NCBI GenBank assembly: GCA_048270225.1 | Contig: JBLWTG010000012.1 | Coordinates: forward strand, 1 to 64,000 | From: Allopusillimonas sp048270225 | GTDB taxonomy: Bacteria > Pseudomonadota > Gammaproteobacteria > Burkholderiales > Burkholderiaceae_B | Reading direction: 5' to 3' | Length of the DNA: 64,000 bases | Part shown: positions 1 through 9,171 of the stretch, piece after piece | How the letters are laid out: every line of letters starts with the position of its first letter | Position numbering within the stretch: the stretch's first letter is position 1 | Notes under the pieces: model-generated | Database searches by the model: none | The model's input: the letters and a program-made list of their open reading frames with translations, nothing else | Told to the model about the DNA's origin: nothing | Translations under genes and position numbers: made by a program

Positions 1-75
1 CTGGGCAAGCCCGAGCATGTGCTGTACGACCTGAAGTACGCGCTGGCGCCCACCGACTCCGATCTGCGGCTGTAG
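1..75 (+). CDS. UDP-N-acetylhexosamine 6-dehydrogenase, C-terminal end only (partial)
   Basis: Only the last 24 codons lie in the window, open at the left edge and ending in TAG. The tail contains VLYDLKYAL followed by a terminal SDLRL, which I recognise as the C-terminus of the WbpO/TviB/WbpA group of UDP-GlcNAc/UDP-GalNAc 6-dehydrogenases. These NAD enzymes oxidise the sugar C6 to a uronic acid. The WbpP-like 4-epimerase 61 bp downstream is its usual partner. The family call rests on a short tail plus context; which epimer it oxidises cannot be told. Confidence 0.7.
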   Translation: MGKPEHVLYDLKYALAPTDSDLRL

Positions 76-136
76 TCCGCTCGGGTGCAAGACAGCGGCA
101 TCATGTCGGCGAATCAATTCAGTGAGAGGGTTATTT

Positions 137-1162
137 ATGAGTACGCGCTACGAAGAAGTGACAACGAATCTGCAGACCTCCCCCAAAACCTGGCTGGTGA
201 CGGGCTGCGCAGGTTTCATCGGCTCCAATCTGCTCGAGTCCCTGCTGCAACTGGGGCAGACGGTTGTGGGCCTGGATGATTTTTCCACAGGCCATCAGTA
301 CAACCTCGACGAAGTCGAGCGCAATGTCGGCCCGGATGCCTGGAGCAGGTTCACCTTTCACGAGGGCGACATCCGCGATCTCGAGGCCTGCCGCAAGGCG
401 GTGTCCGGTGTGGATTACGTGCTGCACCAGGCCGCGCTGGGGTCGGTGCCCCGTTCGCTCAATGATCCGCTCACCACCAACGGCGTCAACGTCGACGGAT
501 TTCTGAACATGCTGGTCGCCGCGCGCGACGAGCAGGTGCAGGGCTTTGTCTATGCCGCCTCGAGCTCCACGTATGGCGATCACGAAGCGCTGCCCAAGGT
601 CGAGGAAAACATCGGCAAACCGCTCTCGCCTTATGCCGTCACCAAATACGTGAACGAGCTGTATGCCGACGTGTTCGCGCGCGCTTACGGCTTTGGCAGC
701 ATAGGCCTGCGGTATTTCAATGTGTTCGGCAAGCGGCAGGACCCCAATGGGGCCTATGCCGCCGTGATCCCCAAGTGGATCGCCGCCATGATCAAGGGCG
801 AGGATGTCGTGGTCAACGGCGACGGCGAGACCAGCCGGGATTTCTGCTTTATCGACAATGTCGTGCAGGCCAACATCCTGGCGGCGCTGGCCCAGCCGGA
901 AGGCGTCAATCAGGTCTACAACGTGGCCTACAACGCCCGCACCAGCCTGAACGAACTGTTCGAGTATCTGGCCGAGGCGCTGGGCAACAACGGCATCGTG
1001 TACGACAAGCCTCCGGTGCATGCGGATTTCCGCGCGGGTGATGTCCGGCATTCGCAGGCAGATATCAGCAAGGCCCATAATCTGCTGGGCTACGAGCCCA
1101 TGCACAATATCGTGCAAGGCCTGGAAGTCTCCATGCCCTGGTACACGCAGTTCCTGCGTTGA
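137..1162 (+). CDS. UDP-N-acetylglucosamine 4-epimerase (WbpP/TviC type)
   Basis: Extended short-chain dehydrogenase of 341 residues, in line with the WbpP/TviC epimerases that interconvert UDP-GlcNAc and UDP-GalNAc or their uronic acids in the cytoplasm. The N-terminal Rossmann motif GCAGFIGSNL binds NAD. The catalytic pair is Y166-xxx-K170 in SPYAVTKY, and the preceding ASSSTYGD supplies the active-site Ser/Thr. The ATG at 137 is preferred over a GTG at 122 because GAGAGGG (123-129) is well placed as a ribosome binding site. It follows the dehydrogenase tail and precedes a flippase, so it probably supplies UDP-GalNAc or UDP-GalNAcA for the polysaccharide. Confidence 0.9.
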   Translation: MSTRYEEVTTNLQTSPKTWLVTGCAGFIGSNLLESLLQLGQTVVGLDDFSTGHQYNLDEVERNVGPDAWSRFTFHEGDIRDLEACRKAVSGVDYVLHQAALGSVPRSLNDPLTTNGVNVDGFLNMLVAARDEQVQGFVYAASSSTYGDHEALPKVEENIGKPLSPYAVTKYVNELYADVFARAYGFGSIGLRYFNVFGKRQDPNGAYAAVIPKWIAAMIKGEDVVVNGDGETSRDFCFIDNVVQANILAALAQPEGVNQVYNVAYNARTSLNELFEYLAEALGNNGIVYDKPPVHADFRAGDVRHSQADISKAHNLLGYEPMHNIVQGLEVSMPWYTQFLR

Positions 1163-1163
1163 A

Positions 1164-2510
1164 TTGAAGTCCCTGAAGCAACGGCTCGCCGGCCTTCATT
1201 CCGACCATAGGCGCATCGCTCAGGGCGCGATGCGCGTTGCCTTTTTCCTTTTGCTGGGCAAGGCAGCAGGCGCCTTCAAGGAAATGGCGGTCGCCTATCG
1301 TTATGGCGTCAGCCATGTCGTGGACGCCTACCAGTTCACGATGGTCATGGCCAACTGGATCCCCATCACGATTGTCGGGGCGCTTTCTGTCGTCCTCATT
1401 CCGGTGCTGGTGCGCATGCGGTACGACAGCCGCCGGGACAGGGCGCGTTTTCTGGGAGAGCTGCAAGGCTGGATCATTGCGGGGGGCGTCATCCTGGCGG
1501 TAGGCCTGTATGTCGCATGGCCCTGGGTACTGCAGTTGTCCGGCCACGGTCTGCCGGCCGAAGCGCAACGCATGAGCGGTCAGCTCATGCTGGCTTTTTC
1601 GCCGGCCGCGGTGTTCACGCTGCTGACCGGCATCAGCGCTGCCCGGCTGCGCGCGCACGAACGCCATATCAACACCTTGCTGGACAGCGTTCCGGCGGTC
1701 GTCATCCTGGTGTGGGTCATGCTGGCAGCCACCGCGAACGATGTCGGGCCGCTGCTGTGGGGCACGCTGGTCGGATACCTGATCCAGTCCATCTGGCTGC
1801 TCAAGCTTGCCGCGCGCGCCGACGGCATGTGGGGACGCCCCAGATTGTCTTTCTCCTCAAAGCACTGGCCTGAACTGGTCAAGGCGTCCGGCGTCATGCT
1901 GGTGGGCCAGATTGCGATGAGTTTTGTCGGCCCCATCGACCAGTACACAGCGGCCAATCTGGGCGGCAATGCCAACGCCACCCTGGGATATGCGAGCAGG
2001 CTGCTGTCTTTGCTGCTGGGAGTGGGCGCCGCCTCGGTGGGCCGGGCTGCGCTGCCGGTGCTGGCCGATATCCAGGAACGGGGTGATGCGGAAGGCGCGC
2101 GCCGCACCGCACTCAAATGGTCGATGCTCATGCTGGCCGCCGGCGCGGCCGTTACGCTGGTAGGCTGGGTGCTTGCCCCGTGGGGAGTGTCTTTTCTGTT
2201 CGAACGCGGTGCTTTCACGGCCAAGGATACTGTCGTGGTCGCGGGCGTGCTGCGCTGGGGCCTGCTGCAACTGCCTTTTTATTTCGGCGTTTTGGTGCTG
2301 GTTCAGTTGCTCGCAAGCCAGAATCGCTACCGTATCATGGCAGGTATAGCGATCTGCAATTTTGCCGTGAAAGCCGCCATGAATTTCCTGCTCGCGCCCG
2401 TCATGGGTCCGGAAGGCATCATGCTGGCGACCAGCCTGATGTATATATCATCTTATCTTTGCTATGCCCTGGTGGCGCGGCGACCCGCGGGCGCGCCATC
2501 AGCTTCCTAG
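1164..2510 (+). CDS. Lipid II flippase MurJ / MVF-family polysaccharide flippase
   Basis: Very hydrophobic protein of about 448 residues with roughly 12-14 membrane segments, the size of MurJ/MVF exporters of the MOP superfamily. The first segment region (FFLLLGKAAGAFKEMAVAYRYG) resembles MurJ-like helix 1. Its place in a glycosyltransferase cluster suggests a Wzx-like role, flipping an undecaprenyl-linked repeat unit, rather than being the housekeeping MurJ. The start is uncertain. A TTG at 1164 overlapping the epimerase stop keeps a basic N-terminus and would allow translational coupling; the first ATG, at 1230, would cut into the first conserved segment. Confidence 0.75.
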   Translation: MKSLKQRLAGLHSDHRRIAQGAMRVAFFLLLGKAAGAFKEMAVAYRYGVSHVVDAYQFTMVMANWIPITIVGALSVVLIPVLVRMRYDSRRDRARFLGELQGWIIAGGVILAVGLYVAWPWVLQLSGHGLPAEAQRMSGQLMLAFSPAAVFTLLTGISAARLRAHERHINTLLDSVPAVVILVWVMLAATANDVGPLLWGTLVGYLIQSIWLLKLAARADGMWGRPRLSFSSKHWPELVKASGVMLVGQIAMSFVGPIDQYTAANLGGNANATLGYASRLLSLLLGVGAASVGRAALPVLADIQERGDAEGARRTALKWSMLMLAAGAAVTLVGWVLAPWGVSFLFERGAFTAKDTVVVAGVLRWGLLQLPFYFGVLVLVQLLASQNRYRIMAGIAICNFAVKAAMNFLLAPVMGPEGIMLATSLMYISSYLCYALVARRPAGAPSAS

Positions 2511-2531
2511 TATTCCATCACAGGTATTGTA

Positions 2532-3656
2532 TTGAGTCACTCTGCTTATCAACCTCATTTGATGATTGTCATTCACTCGCTGGCGGGCGGCGGCGCCGAG
2601 CGGGTGGCGGTCGACCTGAGCGGGTATTGGGTCGTACGCGGCTACCGCGTGACCCTGGTCACGCAGGAGGGCCCCGAGACTGACGCCTATCCTGTGCACC
2701 ACAGCGTTCAGCGTCATGTACTGGGCACTGCAGGGGCCAGCGCCGGCCGCATCGGCGGCGCCCTGGCCAATCTGCGCCGGGTGTGGCATTTGCGCAGGCT
2801 GATACGCCGCGAACGGCCCAGCATTGTGCTGGGCATAATGACGACCTCATCCATTCTGGCCATACTCGCAGCACGCGGCCATGCCTGTAAAGTCATTGCC
2901 ACCGAGCATACGCATCCGCCGTCCCAGGACCTGCCCGAGATCTGGCAGCGCCTGCGCCGCTGGGCCTATCCGCAGGCCAGGACGGTGGTGGCGCTCACCT
3001 CCGGCACGGCCAGGTGGCTGGAAGAGCATGTGCCGGGATCCTGGGTGGTGGTGATTCCCAATGCCGTGCATTGGCCCTTGCAGCGTACTGAGCCTGTGGT
3101 GGAACCGCCGCCGCGGCGCGGCCGGTTCCGCATGCTGGCGGTGGGGCGGCTGCATCCGCACAAGGGTTTCGACGTTCTGGTGCAGGCCTTTGCGACGATT
3201 GCGCCTTACTTTCCTGATTGGGACCTGGTCATTCTGGGTGAAGGGCCGCTGCGCGATGAGCTGCAGGGCGGGATCGATGCCGCGGGATTGACCGGGCGCA
3301 TCGAGCTGGCCGGACGTGTCGGCAATGTCGCCGACTGGTATATGCAGGCAGACCTGTATGTGTTGAGCTCGCAGTTCGAAGGCTTGTCCAACACCTTGCT
3401 GGAGGCCATGGCCAGCGGTCTGACGCCGGTTGCGTTTGACTGCGATACCGGCCCGCGCGAAATCATACGCCCCGGCATCGATGGCGTCCTGGTGCGCCCG
3501 ATCGACGATCATGAAGCGCTGGCTGCGCATTTGTCCGATATGATGGCTCATCCGGAGCAGCGCGAAGCGTATGCGCGGCGTGCCGTCGACGTGCGGGACC
3601 GCTTTTGCACAGCGCGGATCATGGCGCTGTGGGAGCAGTTGTTCGAAGGCCGTTGA
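2532..3656 (+). CDS. Glycosyltransferase family 4 protein
   Basis: GT-B fold glycosyltransferase of 374 residues. The N-terminal acceptor domain opens with HSLAGGGAERVAVDLS, typical of GT4 enzymes that act on lipid-linked sugars at the inner membrane. The C-terminal donor domain has VGRLHPHKGFDVLVQAF and the E-x7-E region SSQFEGLSNTLLEAMASG. It is paralogous to the enzyme at 5598. The TTG at 2532 is taken as start; an ATG at 2562 directly before IVIHSLAGG is the alternative and would give a minimal N-terminus. Donor and acceptor sugars cannot be read from sequence. Confidence 0.85.
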   Translation: MSHSAYQPHLMIVIHSLAGGGAERVAVDLSGYWVVRGYRVTLVTQEGPETDAYPVHHSVQRHVLGTAGASAGRIGGALANLRRVWHLRRLIRRERPSIVLGIMTTSSILAILAARGHACKVIATEHTHPPSQDLPEIWQRLRRWAYPQARTVVALTSGTARWLEEHVPGSWVVVIPNAVHWPLQRTEPVVEPPPRRGRFRMLAVGRLHPHKGFDVLVQAFATIAPYFPDWDLVILGEGPLRDELQGGIDAAGLTGRIELAGRVGNVADWYMQADLYVLSSQFEGLSNTLLEAMASGLTPVAFDCDTGPREIIRPGIDGVLVRPIDDHEALAAHLSDMMAHPEQREAYARRAVDVRDRFCTARIMALWEQLFEGR

Positions 3657-3693
3657 GACGTTCCCCCGGGACAAACGCAGGAGAAAACAGACT

Positions 3694-5601
3694 ATGTGCG
3701 GAATCGTGGGGATATGGGGCAGCCTGACCGACAAACAGGCGGCGGTGCAGGCGGGCTGCAGACGCATCCACCACCGCGGTCCGGACAGCGAGGGCTATTG
3801 GGAAGACGAAGGCGCCGGTCTGGCTCTGGGCCATGTCCGGCTGGCAGTGCAGGACCTCAGTCCGGCGGGGCATCAGCCCATGGTGTCGGCCTGCGGCCGC
3901 TATGTGCTGGTGCTGAACGGCGAAATCTACAATCACCTGGCTTTGCGCAGCCTGCTGGACAAGCAGGGCAAGGCGCCTGCCTGGCGCGGCCACTCCGATA
4001 CGGAAACGATTCTGGCCGGGTTCGCCGCCTGGGGCATTGAACAAACATTGCAGGCGGCCACAGGCATGTTCGCCATGGCCTTGTGGGACCGGCAGGCGCG
4101 CACGCTGACGCTGATGCGCGACCGCATGGGCGAGAAGCCGCTTTACTGGGGTTATGCCGGCGGCAACCTGGTCTTCGCGTCCGAACTCAAGGCGGTGGCC
4201 GGCATGCCTGGTTTTGAGCGCGAGCTCGACCAGCGCGCCCTGGCGCTGCTGCTGCGCCATAACTACATCCCTGCACCCTACAGCATTTACCGCAGCATGA
4301 GCAAGCTGGAGCCCGGGACATGGCTGCAGATGTCCGAAGCGCAGTGCCGCGGCGGGGCGCGTCCGGCCGCTCAGCGATACTGGATGGCCATGCCACCGGC
4401 CGATGAGCCTATGCTGGATTTCGGTTCCGATGAGCAGGCCGTGGATGCGCTGGAATCGGTGCTGATGCAATCGGTCAAGGGGCAGATGCTGTCCGATGTG
4501 GCACTGGGCGCTTTTCTGTCCGGCGGTATCGACTCCTCGCTCATCGTGGCGCTGATGCAGAAAAACAATGACCAGGCCGTGCGGACCTTCTCCATCGGGT
4601 TTGATGATCCGGCATACAACGAGGCCGAGCATGCCAAGGCGGTGGCCAGGCATTTGGGCACGTCGCACACCGAGCTGTATGTCGGCGCGGATGAGGCGCT
4701 GGCGGTTGTACCCCAGTTGGCAGGTCTCTATGACGAGCCGTTCGCCGATTCTTCACAGATCCCGACTGTACTGGTGACGCGCATGGCGCGGCGCCACGTC
4801 ACCGTGGCCCTGTCAGGCGATGGCGGAGACGAGTTGTTCGGCGGTTATTCGCGCTATTTCCGCGCCCAGGCCTGGTGGCGCAAGCGCGAGGCTGTACCCG
4901 GCGCGCTGCGCCGGCCGATGGCGCTGGCCGCGCGCGCTAGCGCTGCCGTGCTGCCCGCCGGACCCGTGCGCGATCAGTTCGGCAAACTGTCCGATGTCCT
5001 GACCGCGCCGCATGCCGGCAGTTTTTATCGCCAGTTCGTGTCGTACTGGCGGGATCCGGCGCAGGCCTTGCCGGGCGCGGTGCTGCCGCAGACGGCTTTC
5101 GATGAAGCCTCTGCCCAGCGCGGACTGTTTGCCCGCATGACCTTGCTGGATGCTGTCACCTATCTGCCGGACGACATTCTGGTCAAGGTGGACAGGGCGG
5201 CCATGGCCAGCAGTCTGGAAACCCGCGTGCCCATGCTGGATCAGCATGTGTTCGAGTTTGCCCGGCGTCTGCCGCTGGATTACAAGATACGCGATGGCAA
5301 GGGCAAGTGGCTGCTGCGCCAGCTGTTGTATCGTCATGTGCCGCGCGAGATGGTCGATCGGCCCAAGAAAGGGTTTTCGGTGCCGATGGCGGCCTGGCTG
5401 CGCGGGCCGCTCAAGGATTGGGGCGCGGCTTTGCTGGAACCGTCGCGCATGCGCCGCGAGGGCGTGTTCCAGCCGGACGCGATCTGGCGCAAATGGCAGG
5501 AGCACCAGTCAGGCAAACGTGACTGGAGTACCCATTTGTGGAGCATACTGATGACGCAGGCTTGGCTGGAACACAATGCGGCAGCGGGCGGATCGGCATG
5601 A
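3694..5601 (+). CDS. Glutamine-dependent amidotransferase of the asparagine synthase (AsnB) family
   Basis: Protein of 635 residues with both AsnB domains. The N-terminal Ntn glutaminase domain starts MCGIVGIWG, so Cys2 is the nucleophile exposed after Met removal; this fixes the ATG at 3694 behind an AGGAGAAA ribosome binding site. The synthetase domain carries the PP-loop SGGIDSS at residues 276-282, which adenylates the carboxylate substrate. In polysaccharide clusters such proteins are thought to amidate uronic acids (as proposed for WbpS and Bordetella WbmI) rather than make asparagine. The setting, between glycosyltransferases and downstream of UDP-HexNAc dehydrogenase and epimerase genes, favours that role. 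Its stop overlaps the next start as ATGA. Confidence 0.88.
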   Translation: MCGIVGIWGSLTDKQAAVQAGCRRIHHRGPDSEGYWEDEGAGLALGHVRLAVQDLSPAGHQPMVSACGRYVLVLNGEIYNHLALRSLLDKQGKAPAWRGHSDTETILAGFAAWGIEQTLQAATGMFAMALWDRQARTLTLMRDRMGEKPLYWGYAGGNLVFASELKAVAGMPGFERELDQRALALLLRHNYIPAPYSIYRSMSKLEPGTWLQMSEAQCRGGARPAAQRYWMAMPPADEPMLDFGSDEQAVDALESVLMQSVKGQMLSDVALGAFLSGGIDSSLIVALMQKNNDQAVRTFSIGFDDPAYNEAEHAKAVARHLGTSHTELYVGADEALAVVPQLAGLYDEPFADSSQIPTVLVTRMARRHVTVALSGDGGDELFGGYSRYFRAQAWWRKREAVPGALRRPMALAARASAAVLPAGPVRDQFGKLSDVLTAPHAGSFYRQFVSYWRDPAQALPGAVLPQTAFDEASAQRGLFARMTLLDAVTYLPDDILVKVDRAAMASSLETRVPMLDQHVFEFARRLPLDYKIRDGKGKWLLRQLLYRHVPREMVDRPKKGFSVPMAAWLRGPLKDWGAALLEPSRMRREGVFQPDAIWRKWQEHQSGKRDWSTHLWSILMTQAWLEHNAAAGGSA

Positions 5602-6740
5602 GAATCCTGTTTTTCGTCAGCTCCATGCATGCAGGCGGCGCCGAGCGCGTCGCCGCCACGCTGGCCAGCGCCTGGGCGGCGCGCGGCGACACCGTCGCGC
5701 TGGTACCGACCTACACCGGCCGGGGCAACTGCTTTTATCCCTTGCACGACAATGTCAGGCTGCAGTGGCTGGCCGACCGCATGGGACGCCTTGGCAGGAA
5801 GCTGTGTCCGCCGCTGGCCAAATGGCTGGCCATGCGCAGGCTGGTGCGCGAATTCAGGCCCGATGTCATCGTCTCCTTCCTGACCAACGTCAACGTAATG
5901 GTGCTGCTGGCTACGCACAAGCTGGGCATTCCCGTGATTGTGAGCGAGCGCACCAATCCGGCATTCAGCACCAGCGCCGGGCCCGTGTTGCGCCGCCTGC
6001 GCAACTGGACTTACCCGTGGGCATCGCGGGTGGTATTGCAGTCGCGCGACAGCGTGGCATCGTTCCAGGCCATGGCGCCCCATATCGACAGGGACAGGCT
6101 GGCCGTGATGCCCAACCCCATGCCGGTGGACATGCCCGAGGCCCGCACGGGGCCGCGAGAGCCCGCTCCGGCGCGCCAGCGCCTCATGGCGATGGGACGC
6201 CTGGTCGCCTCCAAGCGCTTCGATACCCTGATCCAGGCTTTTGCGAGTCTGGCGCAGGCTTTCCCTGCGTGGGAGCTGACCATCTGGGGCGAAGGACCGC
6301 TGCGCGGCGAGCTGCAGGCGCAGATCGACGGGCTGGGCCTGTCCGGACGCATACAGATGCCTGGCCGCACCGAGCAGCCGTGGGAGGCATTGCAGGAGGC
6401 CAATGTGTTCGCCCTGGTCTCCGAGGTGGAGGGATTTCCGAATGTGTTGCTGGAGGCGATGGCGCTTGGGTGCGCCTGCGTCACGGTAGACTGTCCCAGC
6501 GGCCCGCGCGAAATCACCCAGCACGGGCAATTTGCCGAGCTGGTGCCGTTGGGCGACCAGCAGGCGCTGGAGGATGCCATGGCGCGTTTGATGAACGATC
6601 CCGTACTCTGCGATGTCATGGGGCGGCGCGCCGCCGCTGCCGTGCGGCAGAACTATGGCATTGCAGAAATTCTGGGGCGTTGGGATGCTTTGTTCGAGCA
6701 TGCCGGGCGCACGCATAGAAAGGGCTTGGATGAGCGATAG
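5598..6740 (+). CDS. Glycosyltransferase family 4 protein
   Basis: A 380-residue GT-B glycosyltransferase, starting at the ATG that overlaps the amidotransferase stop by 4 bp (translational coupling). The acceptor-domain signature SSMHAGGAERVAATLA and the donor-domain motifs MGRLVASKRFDTLIQAFASL and SEVEGFPNVLLEAMALG match those of the enzyme at 2532, suggesting a gene duplication within the cluster. These family features imply retaining transfer of an NDP-sugar to a lipid-linked acceptor. Its stop lies 11 bp inside the next gene. Confidence 0.87.
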   Translation: MRILFFVSSMHAGGAERVAATLASAWAARGDTVALVPTYTGRGNCFYPLHDNVRLQWLADRMGRLGRKLCPPLAKWLAMRRLVREFRPDVIVSFLTNVNVMVLLATHKLGIPVIVSERTNPAFSTSAGPVLRRLRNWTYPWASRVVLQSRDSVASFQAMAPHIDRDRLAVMPNPMPVDMPEARTGPREPAPARQRLMAMGRLVASKRFDTLIQAFASLAQAFPAWELTIWGEGPLRGELQAQIDGLGLSGRIQMPGRTEQPWEALQEANVFALVSEVEGFPNVLLEAMALGCACVTVDCPSGPREITQHGQFAELVPLGDQQALEDAMARLMNDPVLCDVMGRRAAAAVRQNYGIAEILGRWDALFEHAGRTHRKGLDER

Positions 6741-9171
6741 AACAGGCAATCCGGACAGACCTTTGCGGGTCGTCCATATTATTTCAGGGCTGTACCAGGG
6801 CGGGGCGGAAACCGTGCTGCATCGCCTGCTGACCGCAGCGGGCCAAGCCGACTGGAACTGCGTCATTTCCATGGGCGGTGAGGGCGTGTTCGGTCCGCGG
6901 CTGCGCGAGGCCGGCATTACGGTCCATACACTGAACATGCAGGGTCCGATGGGCATGATGCGCGGTCTGCCGCGCCTGCGCGGCCTGTTGCGCGAGCTGA
7001 ATCCGGATGTGGTGCAGACCTGGATGTATCACGCCGACCTGATAGGTGGTCTGGCGGCCCGCGCAGCCGGCATCAGGGCCGTGTCATGGGGCATACGCAA
7101 TTCGGGCACCGATCTGGGCAAGAGCAGCCGTTCGGCGCAGGTGTGCCAGACGCTCTGCGCACCGCTTTCCGGCCTGGTGCCTGGCGTCATCGTGGCCTGC
7201 GCCGAGCAGGCGCGCCGCGGACATCGCCGTTCCGGTTATCGGGATGACCGCATGCTGGTGATTCCCAATGGTTATGACCTTTCATGCTGGCAGCCCGATG
7301 CGCAGGCGCGGCGCGCCGCGCGCGCAGCCTGGGATATCGACGAGCAGACCCCGGTGATAGGCAGCGTGGCTCGCTGGAACCCGCTCAAGGATCACGAGAA
7401 TCTGATCCGTGCTTTCGCCGCCAGCCAGCGCGTGCATCCCGCGCTGCGCTGCGTGTTGATCGGCGAGGGCCTGGACAGGGGTAACGGTGAGCTGGCGGCC
7501 TTGCTCGCCCAGCATGGCGTGCAGGACAAGGTCATTCTGCTGGGGCGGCGCGATGACGTGCCCGCACTGATGAATGGCCTGGATGTGCATGTGCTCTCCA
7601 GCCGTGCCGAAGGTTTTCCCAACGTGGTGGCAGAAGCCATGGCCACGGGCGTGCTGTGCGTGGTGACCGACGTCGGCGATGCGGCGGCGATGGTGGACGA
7701 TGCAGGCTGGGTGGCGCCGGCGCGGGACGCCGCTGCGCTGTCAGGCGCCATCGATGCCGCGGTGGCGGTGCTGGGCACGCCCGAGCAGGCCGGCCGCAGC
7801 GAGCGCGGGCGGAGCAGGGTGCAGGCGCTGTACAGTCTGCAGGGCATGGTGGACAACTATCATGTGGCATGGCGCCGGCTGGCTCAGGATTATCCTGCAC
7901 GCGTGCGAGACGCGGCAGACCCGACAGACGCGGCTGCCGGGACATACGCGGCCTGGTCGCTGTCCGGCAGCGCGACGGCAGCCGTCGGCGCTGCGCAGGA
8001 CAACGCCGACGGCGCAGGCCAGGACCCTGCCAGCCCAGGCGCCAGACGCCTGCTGATGGCCGTCAACAATCCGGCGTTTTTCCTGTCGCACCGCCTGCCG
8101 GTTGCGCTGGGCGCCAAGGCGGCCGGCTACGATGTGCATATCGCGACCATGGACGGGCCATCCGTGCCCGAGATTCTGCGCCACGGCCTGTCGCACCATG
8201 TGATTCCGATGTCGCGCAGCGGCAAGAACCCGCTGCAGGAACTGCGCAGCATCCACGCCTTGTGGTCATTGTTCCGGCGTCTCAGGCCCGACATTGTGCA
8301 TGGGGTGACCATCAAGCCGGTGCTCTATGGCGGTATTGCGGCCAGGCTGGCTGGGGTGCCGGCCTACGTGGCGGCGATTTCGGGGCTGGGTTTTGTCTTT
8401 ACGCGCTCCACGCGCGGGCCCGATGTGCTGCGCATCGCCACCTCGGTGCTCTACCGCCTGGCCCTCGGCCACCGGAACAGCCGCGTCATTTTCCAGAACA
8501 CCAACGACAGGGATGTGCTGTGCAAGCTGGGCGTGGTCAGGCCTGCTCAGGTGGTGATGGTGCGCGGATCGGGCGTCGATCTGGACACCTACCGCTACGA
8601 ACCCGAGCCGGACGGCGCACCCACTGCCATCATGGCAGCCCGGCTGCTCGAGGATAAGGGCGTGCGTGAGTATGTGGAAGCTGCGCGGCTGGCAGCCGAT
8701 GATGAGAGCGGGCTGCGCTGGCTGCTGGTGGGGTCGCCGGATCCGGGCAATCCGGCCAGCATCACGCAGGCGCAATATGACAGCTGGTGCCGCGAAGGCG
8801 TGGTGCAGTGCCTGGGCGAGCGCAGCGATGTTGCGCAGCTATATGCCGATGCGCATATCGTGGTCCTGCCTTCCTATCGGGAGGGCCTGCCCAAGTCGCT
8901 GGTCGAAGCGGCGGCCGCCGGCCGTGCTGTCGTGACCACCGATGTGCCGGGCTGTCGCGATGCGATCGAGCCCGGGGTCTCAGGCCTGCTGGTGCCCCCC
9001 CGCAATGCGGTGGCACTGGCAGATGCCGTGCTCAGGCTGGCGCAGGATGCGCCGCTGCGTCGCGGCATGGGCGCGGCGGGGCGACGCCTTGCCGAGCAGG
9101 CGTTCGATGTGCGCAAGATTGTGGACCATCATCTGAATCTGTACGCCGCCCTGCTAGAAACCGGGCGATAA
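6730..9171 (+). CDS. Two-domain fusion of two GT4 glycosyltransferases
   Basis: A single open frame of 813 residues holding two complete GT-B glycosyltransferases. Module 1 (about 12-385) starts HIISGLYQGGAETVLHRL and has SSRAEGFPNVVAEAMATG. An Ala/Gly/Asp-rich linker (about 385-437) follows. Module 2 (about 438-805) starts RRLLMAVNNPAFFLSHRL and has IKPVLYGGIAARLAGVP, SGLGFVF and PSYREGLPKSLVEAAAAG, the style of PglA/WbpH-like N-acetylhexosaminyltransferases. Each module has its own E-x7-E donor site, so both may be active. The ATG at 6730 lies 11 bp inside the previous gene; the frame upstream also stays open, but without recognisable domain sequence. Confidence 0.85.
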   Translation: MSDRTGNPDRPLRVVHIISGLYQGGAETVLHRLLTAAGQADWNCVISMGGEGVFGPRLREAGITVHTLNMQGPMGMMRGLPRLRGLLRELNPDVVQTWMYHADLIGGLAARAAGIRAVSWGIRNSGTDLGKSSRSAQVCQTLCAPLSGLVPGVIVACAEQARRGHRRSGYRDDRMLVIPNGYDLSCWQPDAQARRAARAAWDIDEQTPVIGSVARWNPLKDHENLIRAFAASQRVHPALRCVLIGEGLDRGNGELAALLAQHGVQDKVILLGRRDDVPALMNGLDVHVLSSRAEGFPNVVAEAMATGVLCVVTDVGDAAAMVDDAGWVAPARDAAALSGAIDAAVAVLGTPEQAGRSERGRSRVQALYSLQGMVDNYHVAWRRLAQDYPARVRDAADPTDAAAGTYAAWSLSGSATAAVGAAQDNADGAGQDPASPGARRLLMAVNNPAFFLSHRLPVALGAKAAGYDVHIATMDGPSVPEILRHGLSHHVIPMSRSGKNPLQELRSIHALWSLFRRLRPDIVHGVTIKPVLYGGIAARLAGVPAYVAAISGLGFVFTRSTRGPDVLRIATSVLYRLALGHRNSRVIFQNTNDRDVLCKLGVVRPAQVVMVRGSGVDLDTYRYEPEPDGAPTAIMAARLLEDKGVREYVEAARLAADDESGLRWLLVGSPDPGNPASITQAQYDSWCREGVVQCLGERSDVAQLYADAHIVVLPSYREGLPKSLVEAAAAGRAVVTTDVPGCRDAIEPGVSGLLVPPRNAVALADAVLRLAQDAPLRRGMGAAGRRLAEQAFDVRKIVDHHLNLYAALLETGR

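Noticed and set aside
131..1117. Long minus-strand ORF opposite the epimerase gene
   Set aside because: A mirror of the real gene caused by high third-position G+C; no family features. Similar mirrors at 5334-6956, 18933-20723, 50738-52150 and 52163-53407 were dropped for the same reason.
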